A model generated the notes under the pieces. That model saw nothing but the letters and a program-made list of their open reading frames with translations. It was not told the DNA's origin and searched no databases. The translations under genes and the position numbers were made by a program. A DNA stretch of 64,000 nt from Streptomyces akebiae (GTDB lineage: Bacteria; Actinomycetota; Actinomycetes; Streptomycetales; Streptomycetaceae), in contig NZ_CP080647.1 of the NCBI RefSeq assembly GCF_019599145.1, forward strand, positions 9,610,001 through 9,674,000. The letters are read 5' to 3'. How positions within the stretch are numbered: position 1 is the stretch's first letter; the number at the start of each line of letters is the position of its first letter. Below are positions 1 through 10,728 of the stretch, piece after piece.

Positions 1-2
1 AC

Positions 3-269
3 CGGGTCGCCGCCACCCGGCTCTCCTTCTTCCTCGGCATTCCGGCCCTCACCGGCGCCGGGCTCTACGAGCTGAAGGACGCCCTCGGCTCGGGGGTGGG
101 CGCGGCCCCGCTGATCGCCGGCACCACCGTGTCGTTCGCGGTCGCGTACGCTTCGGTCGCCTGGCTGCTGAAGTTCGTGACCAGGCACTCCTTCCAGGTG
201 TTCGTGTCGTACCGGATCGTGGTGGGCGTCCTGCTGTTCGGGTTGCTCGCTGCCGGTGGCCTCGGCTGA
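3..269 (+). CDS. uppP: Undecaprenyl-diphosphatase, C-terminal part (5' end outside window)
   Basis: Last 88 residues of the BacA/UppP membrane phosphatase that recycles undecaprenyl pyrophosphate to the monophosphate carrier used in peptidoglycan synthesis. The fragment starts in the conserved stretch RVAATRLSFFLGIPAL and continues through two further hydrophobic helices ending YRIVVGVLLF, as in the family C-terminus. The catalytic N-terminal half lies upstream of the window. It ends about 85 nt before the promoter of the next operon, so it is a separate unit. Confidence 0.85.
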   Translation, partial: RVAATRLSFFLGIPALTGAGLYELKDALGSGVGAAPLIAGTTVSFAVAYASVAWLLKFVTRHSFQVFVSYRIVVGVLLFGLLAAGGLG

Positions 270-353
270 CGAGGCCCACCCCCACGAGGCCGTCACACGG
301 CACACGGCTGATCCACCACCGCTCGTGACCTGGAAGATCGAATACGGGCCCCC

Positions 354-383
354 TTGACAGCCCCCTCCGGTCACCCGCAGGAT
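354..383 (+). promoter_or_regulatory. Promoter of the asparagine/aspartate/glutamine operon
   Basis: TTGACA at 354-359, an 18-nt spacer, and CAGGAT at 378-383 resemble a housekeeping-sigma promoter. The predicted start point (about 390) falls on the GTG start of the regulator gene at 391, so the mRNA may be leaderless. This is inferred from spacing only. Confidence 0.5.
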
Positions 384-390
384 CACCCCC

Positions 391-1122
391 GTGAACCTGT
401 CAGACAGCCAGACAGGTGGCTCGGCACCCCGGCGCGTCAGCGCCATGGAAGCGGTGCTCACCCACCTCCGCGACGCCATCGAGCGCGGCAAGTACGCCAT
501 CGGGGACAAGCTCCCCTCGGAGGCGGAGCTCTGCCGACAGCTCGAAGTGAGCCGTCCGGTCCTGCGCGAGGCGCTGCGCGCCCTCCAGGTGATGGGCCTG
601 ACCCAGTCCCGCACCGGCAAGGGCACCTTCGTGATCGCGAACGCCGTCGAGGACCCCACCTTCGGCGACTACGCGGCCAGCGACCTGCTGGAGGTGCGCC
701 GCCACGTGGAGATCCCGGTCGCCGGGTACGCGGCGGTCCGCCGTACCCCGGAGAACCTGGACCACCTGGCCCACCTGCTGGACCGGATGGAGCGGGAGAC
801 CGACACGACCGCCTGGGTCGCGATGGACACCCTCTTCCACCTGGCCGTGGCCGAAGCCGCCCAGAACCCGGTGTTCCGCCGGGTGATCGAGGAGATCCGG
901 GACGCGCTGGCCCGCCAGTCGGCCTTCCTCAACGAGCTGGGCGGCCGGCGCGAGCAGTCCAACCGTGAGCACCGGGCCATCGTCGAGGCGCTGATCGACG
1001 GTTCCGAACACGACGCGGTGGAGGCGATGTCCCACCACCTCGACCGCGTCGAGACCACCCTCACCGACATCGTGCGTTCCCCGCGCACGGAGAGTTCCAC
1101 GGAAGGCGGACCCGAGGCGTGA
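391..1122 (+). CDS. FadR-subfamily GntR transcriptional regulator
   Basis: Protein of 243 residues. A winged helix (about 20-85, with LPSEAEL and [12 protein letters not shown]) is followed by an all-helical FCD ligand-binding domain (about 100-225). FCD proteins usually repress catabolic operons and are released by a carboxylate ligand. It is the first gene of an operon and its stop overlaps the permease start by 4 bp (GTGA at 1119-1122), so it very likely controls its own operon, with aspartate or asparagine as plausible effectors (inference). GTG 391 is chosen because an AGGA stretch lies 8 nt upstream; ATG 445 is an alternative. An 11-bp palindrome at 397-407 inside the first codons could be its operator. 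Confidence 0.85.
   Translation: MNLSDSQTGGSAPRRVSAMEAVLTHLRDAIERGKYAIGDKLPSEAELCRQLEVSRPVLREALRALQVMGLTQSRTGKGTFVIANAVEDPTFGDYAASDLLEVRRHVEIPVAGYAAVRRTPENLDHLAHLLDRMERETDTTAWVAMDTLFHLAVAEAAQNPVFRRVIEEIRDALARQSAFLNELGGRREQSNREHRAIVEALIDGSEHDAVEAMSHHLDRVETTLTDIVRSPRTESSTEGGPEA
397..407. promoter_or_regulatory. Candidate FadR-type operator palindrome
   Basis: CTGTCAGACAG is a perfect 11-bp palindrome. It matches the general GntR/FadR operator shape (TGTCNGACA) and lies about +7 to +17 from the predicted transcription start of the regulator-led operon. Autoregulation is inferred. Confidence 0.35.
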
Positions 1123-2567
1123 GCGAGCAGTCCCTCGAGAAGGACGACGTACGGGCCGGGCAGTCGCCGGCTCACGTCGACGCCGGAGACGCCGGCTACA
1201 GCAAGTCCCTGAAGTCCCGACACGTCAACATGATCGCCATCGGCGGAGCGATCGGCACCGGCCTGTTCCTCGGCGCCGGCGGACGTCTCGTCGACGCGGG
1301 CCCGTCCCTCTTCATCGCCTACGCGGTCTGCGGAGTCTTCGCCTTCCTCGTCGTCCGCGCACTCGGCGAACTGGTGCTGTACCGGCCCTCGTCGGGCGCC
1401 TTCGTGTCCTACGCCCGGGAGTTCCTCGGCGAGAAGGGCGCGTACACGGCCGGCTGGATGTACTTCCTGAACTGGGCCACCACCGGTATCGCCGACATCA
1501 CCGCGGTCGCCCTCTACACCCACTACTGGGGCATGTTCTCCGACATCCCCCAGTGGGTCATCGCGCTCATCGCGCTCGGGGTCGTCCTCGCCGTGAACCT
1601 GATCTCGGTGAAGATGTTCGGCGAACTGGAGTTCTGGTTCGCGATCATCAAGGTCGGCGCGCTCGTCACCTTCATGGTGATCGGCATCTTCCTGCTGGTC
1701 ACCCAGCAGCCCGTCGACGGCCACACCCCCGGCCCGTCCCTGATCACCGACAACGGCGGCATCTTTCCCAACGGTCTGCTGCCCATGCTGCTGATCATCC
1801 AGGGTGTCGTCTTCGCCTACGCCTCCGTCGAGCTGGTCGGCGTCGCGGCGGGCGAGACCGAGAACCCCGAGAAGATCATGCCGAAGGCGATCAACTCGAT
1901 CATGTGGCGCGTCGGTCTGTTCTACGTCGGCTCCGTCCTGCTCCTTGCGATGCTGCTGCCCTGGTCCTCGTACAAGGCCGGCGAGAGCCCCTTCGTCACG
2001 GTGCTCTCCAACATCGGCGTCCCGGCGGCCGGCGGCATCATGAACCTGGTCGTGATGACCGCGGCCATGTCCTCGCTCAACTCGGGCCTGTACTCCACCG
2101 GCCGCATCCTGCGCTCCATGGCGATGGCGGGCTCCGCCCCGAAGTTCACCGGCGTGATGAGCCGCAACCAGGTTCCCTACGGCGGCATCCTGCTCACCAC
2201 TGGTATCTGCGTGCTCGGCGTCGGACTGAACTTCGTGGTCCCGGCCGACGCGTTCGAGATCGTGCTCAACTTCGCCGCGATCGGCATCATCTGCACCTGG
2301 GGCATGATCATGATCTGTCACCTGGTGTTCTGGCAGAAGACCGAGAAGGGCGAGCTGACCCGGCCGAGCTACCGGCTGCCGGGCTCCCCGTGGACCGAAC
2401 TGGTGACCCTGTTCTTCCTGGCGTCGGTCCTCGTCCTGATGTACGCGGACGGCGGCGCGGGCCGCACGACCGTGCTGTGCCTGCCCCTCATCGTGCTGGC
2501 GCTGATCGCGGGGTGGTTCGGCGTACGTCGCCGGGTCGCCCAGCAGTCGGCCGGAGTGAAGAAGTGA
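1119..2567 (+). CDS. ansP: Amino-acid permease, probable L-asparagine transporter
   Basis: APC-superfamily permease of 482 residues with about 12 membrane helices. The hallmark first helix is present ([17 protein letters not shown], about 37-53), as is the amino-acid transporter signature around [19 protein letters not shown]. The sequence resembles AnsP/GabP-type proton symporters, and the asparaginase that follows with a 4-bp overlap (GTGA at 2564-2567) points to asparagine as substrate. It also overlaps the regulator by 4 bp, so the three genes are probably translationally coupled. Substrate assignment rests on context. Confidence 0.85.
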   Translation: MSEQSLEKDDVRAGQSPAHVDAGDAGYSKSLKSRHVNMIAIGGAIGTGLFLGAGGRLVDAGPSLFIAYAVCGVFAFLVVRALGELVLYRPSSGAFVSYAREFLGEKGAYTAGWMYFLNWATTGIADITAVALYTHYWGMFSDIPQWVIALIALGVVLAVNLISVKMFGELEFWFAIIKVGALVTFMVIGIFLLVTQQPVDGHTPGPSLITDNGGIFPNGLLPMLLIIQGVVFAYASVELVGVAAGETENPEKIMPKAINSIMWRVGLFYVGSVLLLAMLLPWSSYKAGESPFVTVLSNIGVPAAGGIMNLVVMTAAMSSLNSGLYSTGRILRSMAMAGSAPKFTGVMSRNQVPYGGILLTTGICVLGVGLNFVVPADAFEIVLNFAAIGIICTWGMIMICHLVFWQKTEKGELTRPSYRLPGSPWTELVTLFFLASVLVLMYADGGAGRTTVLCLPLIVLALIAGWFGVRRRVAQQSAGVKK

Positions 2568-3628
2568 TCCACGCAGTGACGTACGACCCCACGACCACCG
2601 GCGCCGCGGCGATCCCTGCGGCTCCGGTGGCCGCGGCCCCCGCGATCCGGGAACCGCTCCACGCCCCCGTCGCCCACCTCGTACGCGGAGGTGTCATCGA
2701 GGGCATCCACCACGGCTCCGTCGTGGTGCTGGGAGCCGACGGGGAGGTGGAACTCCAACTCGGCGACATCGAGGCGGCGTTCTACCCCCGGTCGGCGCTC
2801 AAGCCGGTCCAGGCCGTGGCGATGCTGCGTGCCGGACTCCCCCTGGACGGCGAACTGCTGTCGCTGGCCGCTGCCAGCCACTCCGGCGAGGAACGCCACC
2901 TCGCCGGAGCCCGGCGGATCCTGCAGCTGGCCGGCGCTGCCGAGGACGATCTGCGCAACGTCACCGACATGCCGTACGACCCGGCCGTCCGGGACGCGTG
3001 GATACGCGAGGGGAGGCAGCCCTCCCGTCTCGCGCAGAACTGCTCGGGCAAGCACGCGGCCATGCTCTACACCTGCAAGCTCAACGGCTGGTCCCTGGAC
3101 GACTACCTCGACCCGGCCCACCCCTTGCAGCAGGCCATCGCCGAGATCGTCGAGGACCTCACCGGGCAGGCCATCGCCCGGGTGACCGTCGACGGCTGCG
3201 GCGCCCCCCTGTTCTCCGTCTCCCTGCACGGCCTGGCCCGCGCCCTCGCCCGGGTCACCACCGCCGCCGAGGGCACTCCCGAGCGCACGGTCGCGGACGC
3301 CATGCGCGACCACGCCGAGATGGCCTCCGGCACCGGACGCGACGTCGCCGAACTGATGCGGGCGGTGCCCGGACTGCTCACCAAGGACGGCTTCGAGGGC
3401 GTCCAGGTCGCCGCGCTGCCCGACGGCCGGGCCGTCGCCGTGAAGATCTCCGACGGTGCCGACCGGGCCCGGGTCCCCGTCACCGCCGCGGCCCTGGCCC
3501 GCGCCGGCGTCGATCCGGCCGCCCTCACCGCGTTCGCGGGCGCCCCGCTGCTCGGCGGCGGCCACGTCGTCGGACACGTCCGACCGGCCAGGGCGCTCGA
3601 CCCGCTCGCGGAGACCACGGACGGCTGA
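2564..3628 (+). CDS. Asparaginase (Rhizobium etli AsnA-like family)
   Basis: Cytoplasmic hydrolase of 354 residues converting asparagine to aspartate and ammonia. It belongs to the asparaginase II family that adopts a serine beta-lactamase-like fold, not to the classical E. coli type. The SxxK pair is in [11 protein letters not shown] (Ser77, Lys80). Other family motifs are ASHSGEERH (about 104) and NCSGKHAAM (159-167, with Cys160 and Lys163). GTG 2564 gives a 4-bp overlap with the permease; GTG 2576 is possible. The first 30 residues are Ala/Pro-rich and not conserved. Its product feeds the aspartase encoded next. Confidence 0.85.
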   Translation: MIHAVTYDPTTTGAAAIPAAPVAAAPAIREPLHAPVAHLVRGGVIEGIHHGSVVVLGADGEVELQLGDIEAAFYPRSALKPVQAVAMLRAGLPLDGELLSLAAASHSGEERHLAGARRILQLAGAAEDDLRNVTDMPYDPAVRDAWIREGRQPSRLAQNCSGKHAAMLYTCKLNGWSLDDYLDPAHPLQQAIAEIVEDLTGQAIARVTVDGCGAPLFSVSLHGLARALARVTTAAEGTPERTVADAMRDHAEMASGTGRDVAELMRAVPGLLTKDGFEGVQVAALPDGRAVAVKISDGADRARVPVTAAALARAGVDPAALTAFAGAPLLGGGHVVGHVRPARALDPLAETTDG

Positions 3629-3811
3629 AGCCGCTCGCGTCCCACTCGTTCGACCTCCGGGTCCGCCCATGGATCCGACGGAGATCTGAACCCCTGGCCC
3701 CCGCGATCTCGTCTCCCTTCGAACCGCCCTCCGACGGCGCGACCCCACAAGGGCCGCGCCCGACGAAGGCGGCCATCCGCACCCGCCTCAAAGAAGAGGA
3801 CCCGTACCACC

Positions 3812-5223
<1,412 letters not shown>

Positions 5224-5224
<1 letters not shown>

Positions 5225-6144
5225 TGGATTCCCCCGACTTCCGGGCGATCCTGGAACGCATCGCCGAGGAGATCGAACGGACCCCGGGCCGCGGCCGGCC
5301 CGCCGACTACATCCCGGCGCTCGCGGCCCGCGACCCGCGCCACTTCGGCATGGCCGTCGCGGAGCCGGACGGCACGGTGTACGGCGTGGGGGACTGGCGC
5401 GAGCCGTTCTCCACGCAGTCCATCACCAAGGTCTTCACCCTCGCGCTCGACCTGGCGCGCGAGGGTGACGCCCTCTGGGAACACGTGGGCCGCGAGCCCT
5501 CCGGCAATCCCTTCAACTCCCTGGTCCAGCTGGAGTACGAGAACGGCATCCCGCGCAACCCGTTCATCAACGCGGGCGCCCTCGTCGTCACCGACCGTCT
5601 GCACACCCGGACCGGCGACGCGGCGGGCACGCTGCTGTCCTTCCTCCGCACGGAGAGCGGCAACCCCGGCCTCGACTTCGACCCGCAGATCGCCGCCTCC
5701 GAGTCCGCCCACGGCGACCGCAACGCCGCCCTCGCCCACTTCATGGCGTCGTACGGCAACATCGACAACCCCGTACCGGTCCTCCTCGACCAGTACTTCC
5801 GCCAGTGCTCCCTCACCGCCTCCTGCGCCGACCTCGCCCTCGCCACCGCCTTCCTGGCCCGGCACGGCCTGCGCGCCGACGGCACCCGCCTGCTGACCCG
5901 CAGCCAGGCGAAACAGGTCAACGCGGTGATGCTCACCTGCGGGACGTACGACGCCGCCGGTGACTTCGCGTACCGCGTGGGCCTGCCCGGCAAGAGCGGG
6001 GTGGGCGGCGGCATCATCGCGGTCGTGCCCGGCCGTTGCACGCTCTGTGTGTGGAGCCCGGGGCTGGACGAGCGGGGCAACTCGGTGGCCGGAGTGGCGG
6101 CCCTGGACCGGTTCACGACCCTGACAGGGCTGTCGATCTTCTGA
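5224..6144 (+). CDS. glsA: Glutaminase
   Basis: Serine-dependent glutaminase of 306 residues (glutamine to glutamate and ammonia). The catalytic SxxK motif is QSITK at 65-69 (Ser66, Lys69), the same positions as in E. coli YbaS. EYENGIPRNPFINAGA and the glycine-rich PGKSGVGGGI near the C-terminus are typical of the family. It is the last gene of the Asn/Asp/Gln operon, so one regulator appears to control entry, deamidation and deamination of these amino acids. A strong hairpin follows at 6200-6231. Confidence 0.92.
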
Positions 6145-6199
6145 CCCGCTCCCCATACAGGGCATCCGCTCCTTGTGCGGGCCCGCCACCGTCGGCTCC

Positions 6200-6231
6200 G
6201 AACCCGCCGCCCCGCCCGGGGCGGCGGGTTC
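6200..6231 (+). terminator. Hairpin terminator after the glutaminase operon
   Basis: Perfect 14-bp arms (6200-6213 and 6218-6231, GAACCCGCCGCCCC and its complement) around a 4-nt loop, 55 nt after the glutaminase stop. No T-tract follows, which is common in Streptomyces terminators. Confidence 0.7.
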
Positions 6232-6309
6232 GCTCATGGTCACGCCCTCGTACCCGCCCGGAGGGCGCGACGTCGCTTTCACGCCACCCGGCGTTGACAG
6301 CCTGACCGA

Positions 6310-7707
6310 GTGTTGGCCATCGCCTTTCCCGTCGACCTGCGCCGCTGCCAGGCACTCGGCCTGGCCGGATCCGCCTTTCTCGCCCTGGGAGGTGAGACCG
6401 CCGGAGCCCTGCCCGTGCGGGAGCTGCTCTCGCCGACCTCGGGGCGCGGCGCCCTGGGGCTCGTCGGCGTCTACGCCGGCATCGTCCTGCTGACAGCCGC
6501 ATGGGCGCTGCTGGGCAAGGTGATACGGGGCCCGGAACCACCGACTCCCCACGCCCTGCTGCCCGTTCTGGCTCTCTGGGCGGCACCGCTGCTGCTCGCG
6601 CCTCCGTTGTTCAGCCGGGACGTCTACAGCTACCTCGCCCAGGGCGCCATGGTCGAAGCGCACATGGACGTCCACCTGCACGGCCCTGCCCGGCTCGGCG
6701 GACCGCTCGCCGACGAGGTGGCCCCGATGTGGCGGCACACCGCGACACCGTACGGCCCGGTCTTCCTCGCCCTGGCCTCCGCGCTGTCCGCCCTGACCGA
6801 GGGCCGGACACCGGCCGGGCTCATCGGGATGCGACTGGTCGCCCTCCTCGGCGTGGCACTGATGGCCGTCGCGCTGCCCCGCCTCGCCCGGTACAGCGGA
6901 GCCGACCCGGCGGTCGCCCTCTGGCTCGGCGCGCTCAACCCGCTCGTCCTCCTGCACCTGGTGGCAGGGGCCCACAACGACGCGATGATGCTGGGTCTGC
7001 TGGGCGTCGGGCTGGTGCTCGCGCGGGGCCGCTGGTACCTCGTCGGCGTCGTCCTGGTCACGCTCGCCGCGCTGGTGAAGGCACCCGCCGCGCTCGGGCT
7101 GGTGGCGGTGGTGGTGATGCGCGGCCGTACGGGACGGGTCCGGACGGCGGCGGGGACCCTGGCCGTCGCCGTCGTCACCACGGCCGCCGCCACCGTCCTG
7201 GCCGGCACGGGATACGGCTGGATCGCCGCGCTGCGCACACCCGTGTCCCCGCGGAACTGGGCGCCCACCACCGTCCTCGGCCGCGCCACCGGCACCCTGC
7301 TGCACGACCTCGGCAGCGACCTGGCCCCCCTCGCGCTCCCGGCCTGGCGTGCCGCCGGACTGCTGCTGGCCCTCGCCGTCGTCGGCCACATCTGGTTCCG
7401 GCTGCGGCCCGGCCCCGTGTACGCGCTCGGCCTCAGCCTGGCCGCCGTGGCCGCGCTGGGCCCGGCGGTGCGCCCCTGGTACGCCCTGTGGGGCCTGTTC
7501 CTCATCGCCGCCGGCGCCCGGGACGTCTCCGTGCAGCGTCGGGCCACGGCCGCCAGCGGGGTGCTCGCGCTCGCCGTCCTGCCGAGCGGGAACCCGGCGG
7601 ACACCGAGCAGATCGTCCTCGCCGCGTGCGGGGGAGTGCTCGCGTTGGTGGTGCTGTGGCAGGCCGAACAGGCCTTCCGGGCGCCGGTCCTGGAGCGCAC
7701 GGCATGA
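6310..7707 (+). CDS. Polytopic GT-C glycosyltransferase, MptB-like
   Basis: Integral membrane protein of 465 residues with about 12 hydrophobic helices. It resembles the polyprenol-phosphomannose-dependent alpha-1,6-mannosyltransferase MptB of actinobacteria. The GT-C acidic motif sits in the first periplasmic loop (PPLFSRDVYSYLAQG, about 98-112), followed by HTATPYGPVFL and GAHNDAMML. The Streptomyces acceptor is unknown, as the genus lacks lipoarabinomannan, so only 'membrane glycosyltransferase' is safe. GTG 6310 is the likely start. Its stop overlaps the next small gene by 4 bp. Confidence 0.75.
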   Translation: MLAIAFPVDLRRCQALGLAGSAFLALGGETAGALPVRELLSPTSGRGALGLVGVYAGIVLLTAAWALLGKVIRGPEPPTPHALLPVLALWAAPLLLAPPLFSRDVYSYLAQGAMVEAHMDVHLHGPARLGGPLADEVAPMWRHTATPYGPVFLALASALSALTEGRTPAGLIGMRLVALLGVALMAVALPRLARYSGADPAVALWLGALNPLVLLHLVAGAHNDAMMLGLLGVGLVLARGRWYLVGVVLVTLAALVKAPAALGLVAVVVMRGRTGRVRTAAGTLAVAVVTTAAATVLAGTGYGWIAALRTPVSPRNWAPTTVLGRATGTLLHDLGSDLAPLALPAWRAAGLLLALAVVGHIWFRLRPGPVYALGLSLAAVAALGPAVRPWYALWGLFLIAAGARDVSVQRRATAASGVLALAVLPSGNPADTEQIVLAACGGVLALVVLWQAEQAFRAPVLERTA

Positions 7708-8147
7708 GCGGACCACGCCCGAGGCGGCTCTGGCGGCTGCTGCCGCTCACGGCGGCGCTGTACGGGGTGCTGTGCAGCAGCGTCGTCTGGCTGTGGTTCG
7801 ACGGCGCGTCCGGCGTCGACGGCTTCGTCGGTGCCAACACCTTTGTGTGGATCACGCTCGGTCTGCTGCTGTGGCTGCCGGTCGGTCAGCCCCGGGTGAA
7901 CCGGCCGTGCCTGAGCCGCAGCGCCAGGGCCACGGCCGCCGCGCCCACTCCTGCCGCGCCCGTGATCGCGCCCGCCACCGGCCAGCCGGGAACGGCCGGC
8001 TCGGCACTGCCCGCGCGGACCTCGGGCGGCGACGCGGGGCCGGCCTCAGGTGCCGCCGCCGGGCGCGGAGGAAGGAGCGAGCCCACGGCGTCCACGCGCC
8101 CGACGGCACCGAACCCCCAGTCCAGCAGGGAGCGCGCCTCCTCGTAG
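7704..8147 (+). CDS. Small predicted membrane protein, unknown function
   Basis: Open frame of 147 codons whose ATG overlaps the stop of the glycosyltransferase (ATGA, 7704-7707), suggesting coupled translation. Two hydrophobic helices are visible (about 10-28 and 46-62: LLPLTAALYGVLCSSVVWLW and FVWITLGLLLWLPVG). The remaining 85 residues are low-complexity Ala/Pro/Ser/Arg and run antisense to the 3' end of the convergent carboxypeptidase gene, with 262 nt of overlap. That tail probably has no conserved sequence. The N-terminal part looks real; the long tail may simply reflect absence of a stop codon. Confidence 0.5.
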   Translation: MSGPRPRRLWRLLPLTAALYGVLCSSVVWLWFDGASGVDGFVGANTFVWITLGLLLWLPVGQPRVNRPCLSRSARATAAAPTPAAPVIAPATGQPGTAGSALPARTSGGDAGPASGAAAGRGGRSEPTASTRPTAPNPQSSRERASS

Positions 8148-9112
8148 ACGGCGAAGCCACCCCCCGACTCGGGACGCATCACCGTCACGACGAGGGTGCG
8201 CCCGTCCCGTTTCGCGGCCGCGATCAACGTGTTGCCCGCGTGGGTGGTGTAGCCGTTCTTGACGCCGATCAGCCCCGGGTAGCGCTCGACGCCGGCGCCG
8301 GTGAGCAGTCGGTTGGTGTTCTGGATGCCGTACGACCAGCCGCCCGCGGGGAACTTCGCACTGGCCGTGGCGCAGTACCCGGCGAACTCCGCGTTGCGCA
8401 GCCCGGCCCGCCCGAACACCGCCAGGTCGTAGGCGGACGACACCTGACCGGGCGCGTCGTAGCCGTCGGGAGAGACGACGTGGGTGTCCCGGGCGCCCAG
8501 GGCGCGGGCCTTGGCCCGCATCTGCTCGGCGGTGGCCTTCCAGCCGCCGTTGAGGTGGGCCAGGACGCGGACGGCGTCGTTGCCCGAGCTGAGGAAGACC
8601 CCGCGCCACAGGTCGGCGACGGTGTACGTGCGGTTCTCCTTGACGCCGACCAGGCTGCTTCCGGCGCCGATGCCCGACAGTTCCTCGCGCTTCACGGTGT
8701 GTCTCAGGCCCGCCGGGAGGCCCGGCAGCACGGTGAGCGCGAACAGGGTCTTCAGCGTGCTCGCGGGCGGCAGTCTGCGGTGCGCGTCGTGCGCGGCGAG
8801 CACCGCGCCGCTGTCGGCGTCGGCCACCAGCCACGACACCGCGGACACGTCCTGCGGCACCTCGGGCGCCCCGGCCCGGGGCCGTACCTGTGTCCCCTGC
8901 CCGTACAGGGACGGTGACTCCTGCGCGGCCTTGGCGTCCTGAGTGCCCGTCCCGGACCGGGGGCCGACGGCTTCCGGGTCGGTCGCGACGGCCAGGGCCC
9001 CGAGCGCGCAGACGGCGGCGCAGCACACGGCGAGGCGGGCCGCACGGGCAGCGCGGGCGCCACGGGGGGCGCGAGCAACACGGGAAGCGCGGGAGCGGAA
9101 TCCGATGGTCAT
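7886..9112 (-). CDS. D-alanyl-D-alanine carboxypeptidase (peptidase S11)
   Basis: Exported penicillin-binding protein of 408 residues that trims the terminal D-Ala of peptidoglycan stem peptides. An Arg/Ala-rich N-terminus leads to a signal or anchor helix (about 26-44). The three active-site motifs follow: STLK (118-121), SGN (176-178) and KNG (285-287). The third is usually KTG; Asn at this place should be noted but the surrounding GYTTHAG is normal. A C-terminal hydrophobic helix then a short basic tail (RLRHGRFTRG) anchors it to the membrane. ATG 9112 gives the best start. It converges on, and overlaps, the small gene at 7704. Confidence 0.88.
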   Translation of the reverse strand: MTIGFRSRASRVARAPRGARAARAARLAVCCAAVCALGALAVATDPEAVGPRSGTGTQDAKAAQESPSLYGQGTQVRPRAGAPEVPQDVSAVSWLVADADSGAVLAAHDAHRRLPPASTLKTLFALTVLPGLPAGLRHTVKREELSGIGAGSSLVGVKENRTYTVADLWRGVFLSSGNDAVRVLAHLNGGWKATAEQMRAKARALGARDTHVVSPDGYDAPGQVSSAYDLAVFGRAGLRNAEFAGYCATASAKFPAGGWSYGIQNTNRLLTGAGVERYPGLIGVKNGYTTHAGNTLIAAAKRDGRTLVVTVMRPESGGGFAVYEEARSLLDWGFGAVGRVDAVGSLLPPRPAAAPEAGPASPPEVRAGSAEPAVPGWPVAGAITGAAGVGAAAVALALRLRHGRFTRG

Positions 9113-9192
9113 ACCGCAAACGTAGGAAGGGGCGTGCCGTAGTCCGGGATGCCCGGGCCGAGCGCACGGATCGAGCACCCGGATGCCGCATG

Positions 9193-10344
9193 TCATGCCG
9201 TCGGCAGCGTGGGGCGCACCTGTCGCAGGAAGGTCGCGTTGTCCGGCGTGGCGCGCATGCGTTCCAGCAGTGTCTCCAGGTTCGTCTGCCCCTCGCGCGA
9301 CCGCAGGGCCCGCCGCAGACCGCGCACGGCCGCCAACTCGCCTGCTGTCAAAAGGAGTTCCTCGCGGCGGGTGCCGGAGGGGGTGATGTCCACGGCCGGG
9401 AAGACCCGCCGGTCGGCGAGGGCGCGGTCCAGGCGGAGTTCCATGTTGCCGGTGCCCTTGAGCTCCTCGAAGAAGAAGTTGTCGGCGCGGGACCCGGTCT
9501 CCACGAGGGCGGTGGCCAGGATGGTGAGGGAGCCGGCCTCCTCGGTCAGCCGGGCTGCGCCGAACAGCCGCTTGGGGCCCTGCAGAGCGGCGGCGTCGAC
9601 CCCGCCGCTGAGGGTGCGGCCACCGGCCGCGGCCGCGTTGTTGTGGGCCCGGCACAGCCGGGTCAGGGAGTCCAGGAGGATCACGACGTCCTCGCCCTGT
9701 TCCACGAGCCGCTTGGCGCGCTCCACGACGAGTTCGGCGAGCGCGACGTGCTGCTTGGGGGACCGGTCGAACGTCGAGGCGTACACCTCCCCCCGTACGG
9801 AGCGCCGCATGTCGGTCACCTCCTCGGGCCGTTCGTCGAGCAGGACCACCATCAGGCGGGCCTCGGGGTGGTTGGCGGCGATGGCGGCCGCCACCTGCTG
9901 CAGCAGGACGGTCTTGCCGGTCTTGGGCGGGGCCACGATCAGCCCGCGCTGTCCCTTGCCGACGGGGGCGACGACGTCGACCAGACGGCCCGTCAGGCCG
10001 CTCGCCGGGTGTTCCAAGCGCAGTCGCTCGCGCGGGTGCAGCGGGGTGAGGTCGTGGAAGTGCGGGCGGCCGCGCAGCTCTTGAGGCGTACGGCCGTTGA
10101 CCCGCTCGACGTCGGTGAGGGTACGCCGACCGTCGTACACACCCTCGACGGTGTCGCCCTTGCGCAGGCCGTACCGGCGGATCAGCGCGGCGGAGACCTG
10201 GGGGTCGGAGGGGGTGGGCAGGCAGCCCTCGACGCGCAGATGGCCGTGTCCGCCCTGTCCGCCCTGTGCGGTCTCCAGGACGCCGGTGACCCGGACCGGA
10301 GGCCGAGGATGTGTGGAAGTGCGTTCGATTGTGGTGCTGGTCAT
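9193..10344 (-). CDS. rho: Short Rho-type transcription termination factor
   Basis: Hexameric RNA-dependent ATPase family, 383 residues. An RNA-binding cold-shock-like region (about 17-95) is followed by the RecA-like motor. The Walker A motif is APPKTGKT (138-145), Walker B is VVILLDSLTRL (220-230), and the Q/R-loop segment GGVDAAALQGPKRLFGAAR (247-265) is intact. Streptomyces housekeeping Rho is normally far longer because of a large basic/acidic N-terminal insertion. This copy lacks both the insertion and the N-terminal helical bundle, so it is likely a second, compact paralogue (inference). ATG 10344 is preceded by AAAGGA. An in-frame upstream extension exists but has no family similarity. 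Confidence 0.85.
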   Translation of the reverse strand: MTSTTIERTSTHPRPPVRVTGVLETAQGGQGGHGHLRVEGCLPTPSDPQVSAALIRRYGLRKGDTVEGVYDGRRTLTDVERVNGRTPQELRGRPHFHDLTPLHPRERLRLEHPASGLTGRLVDVVAPVGKGQRGLIVAPPKTGKTVLLQQVAAAIAANHPEARLMVVLLDERPEEVTDMRRSVRGEVYASTFDRSPKQHVALAELVVERAKRLVEQGEDVVILLDSLTRLCRAHNNAAAAGGRTLSGGVDAAALQGPKRLFGAARLTEEAGSLTILATALVETGSRADNFFFEELKGTGNMELRLDRALADRRVFPAVDITPSGTRREELLLTAGELAAVRGLRRALRSREGQTNLETLLERMRATPDNATFLRQVRPTLPTA

Positions 10345-10728
10345 GAAGGAGGGTCCTTTCGAGGACGTGGGAAAACGCGTGGGAAGCGAGGGGGAGGGCA
10401 CACACCCGGAGTTCGGCTGAGCCGTGCACGGCCGCGCTTCGAGAGGCGGTCCGTGTGTCGCGGGTGGTTGTGGTGAAGCCGACGCCGATCGAGATGTCGA
10501 CGGGCGGTGCGGCGAGAGAGATCTCAGGAGCTGAGCTGCGCTGAGAGGGAGCGGCACCGGCGCCCGGGAAGGGGCGATACACACGTGCCGCGATCAGCGT
10601 ACCACCACCGGCGGCCGATGGTGCGGAGTTCCTTACCGACGGCTTACCGGTGGCCGTTGAACCGATCTCGGGGAGCCCCCGTACAGATGGGGGCACCGCC
10701 AGCGGTCTTCGCACGGAAGGAACGTCGC
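10345..10728. other. 384-nt divergent intergenic region between rho-like gene and sulfatase
   Basis: No convincing gene. It must hold the leftward promoter and a long leader for the Rho paralogue (long leaders are usual for autoregulated rho) and the rightward promoter for the sulfatase gene. A short hairpin (GCCCCC 10675-10680 with GGGGGC 10689-10694) sits about 35 nt before the sulfatase start. I could not pick out confident -10/-35 elements. Confidence 0.4.
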
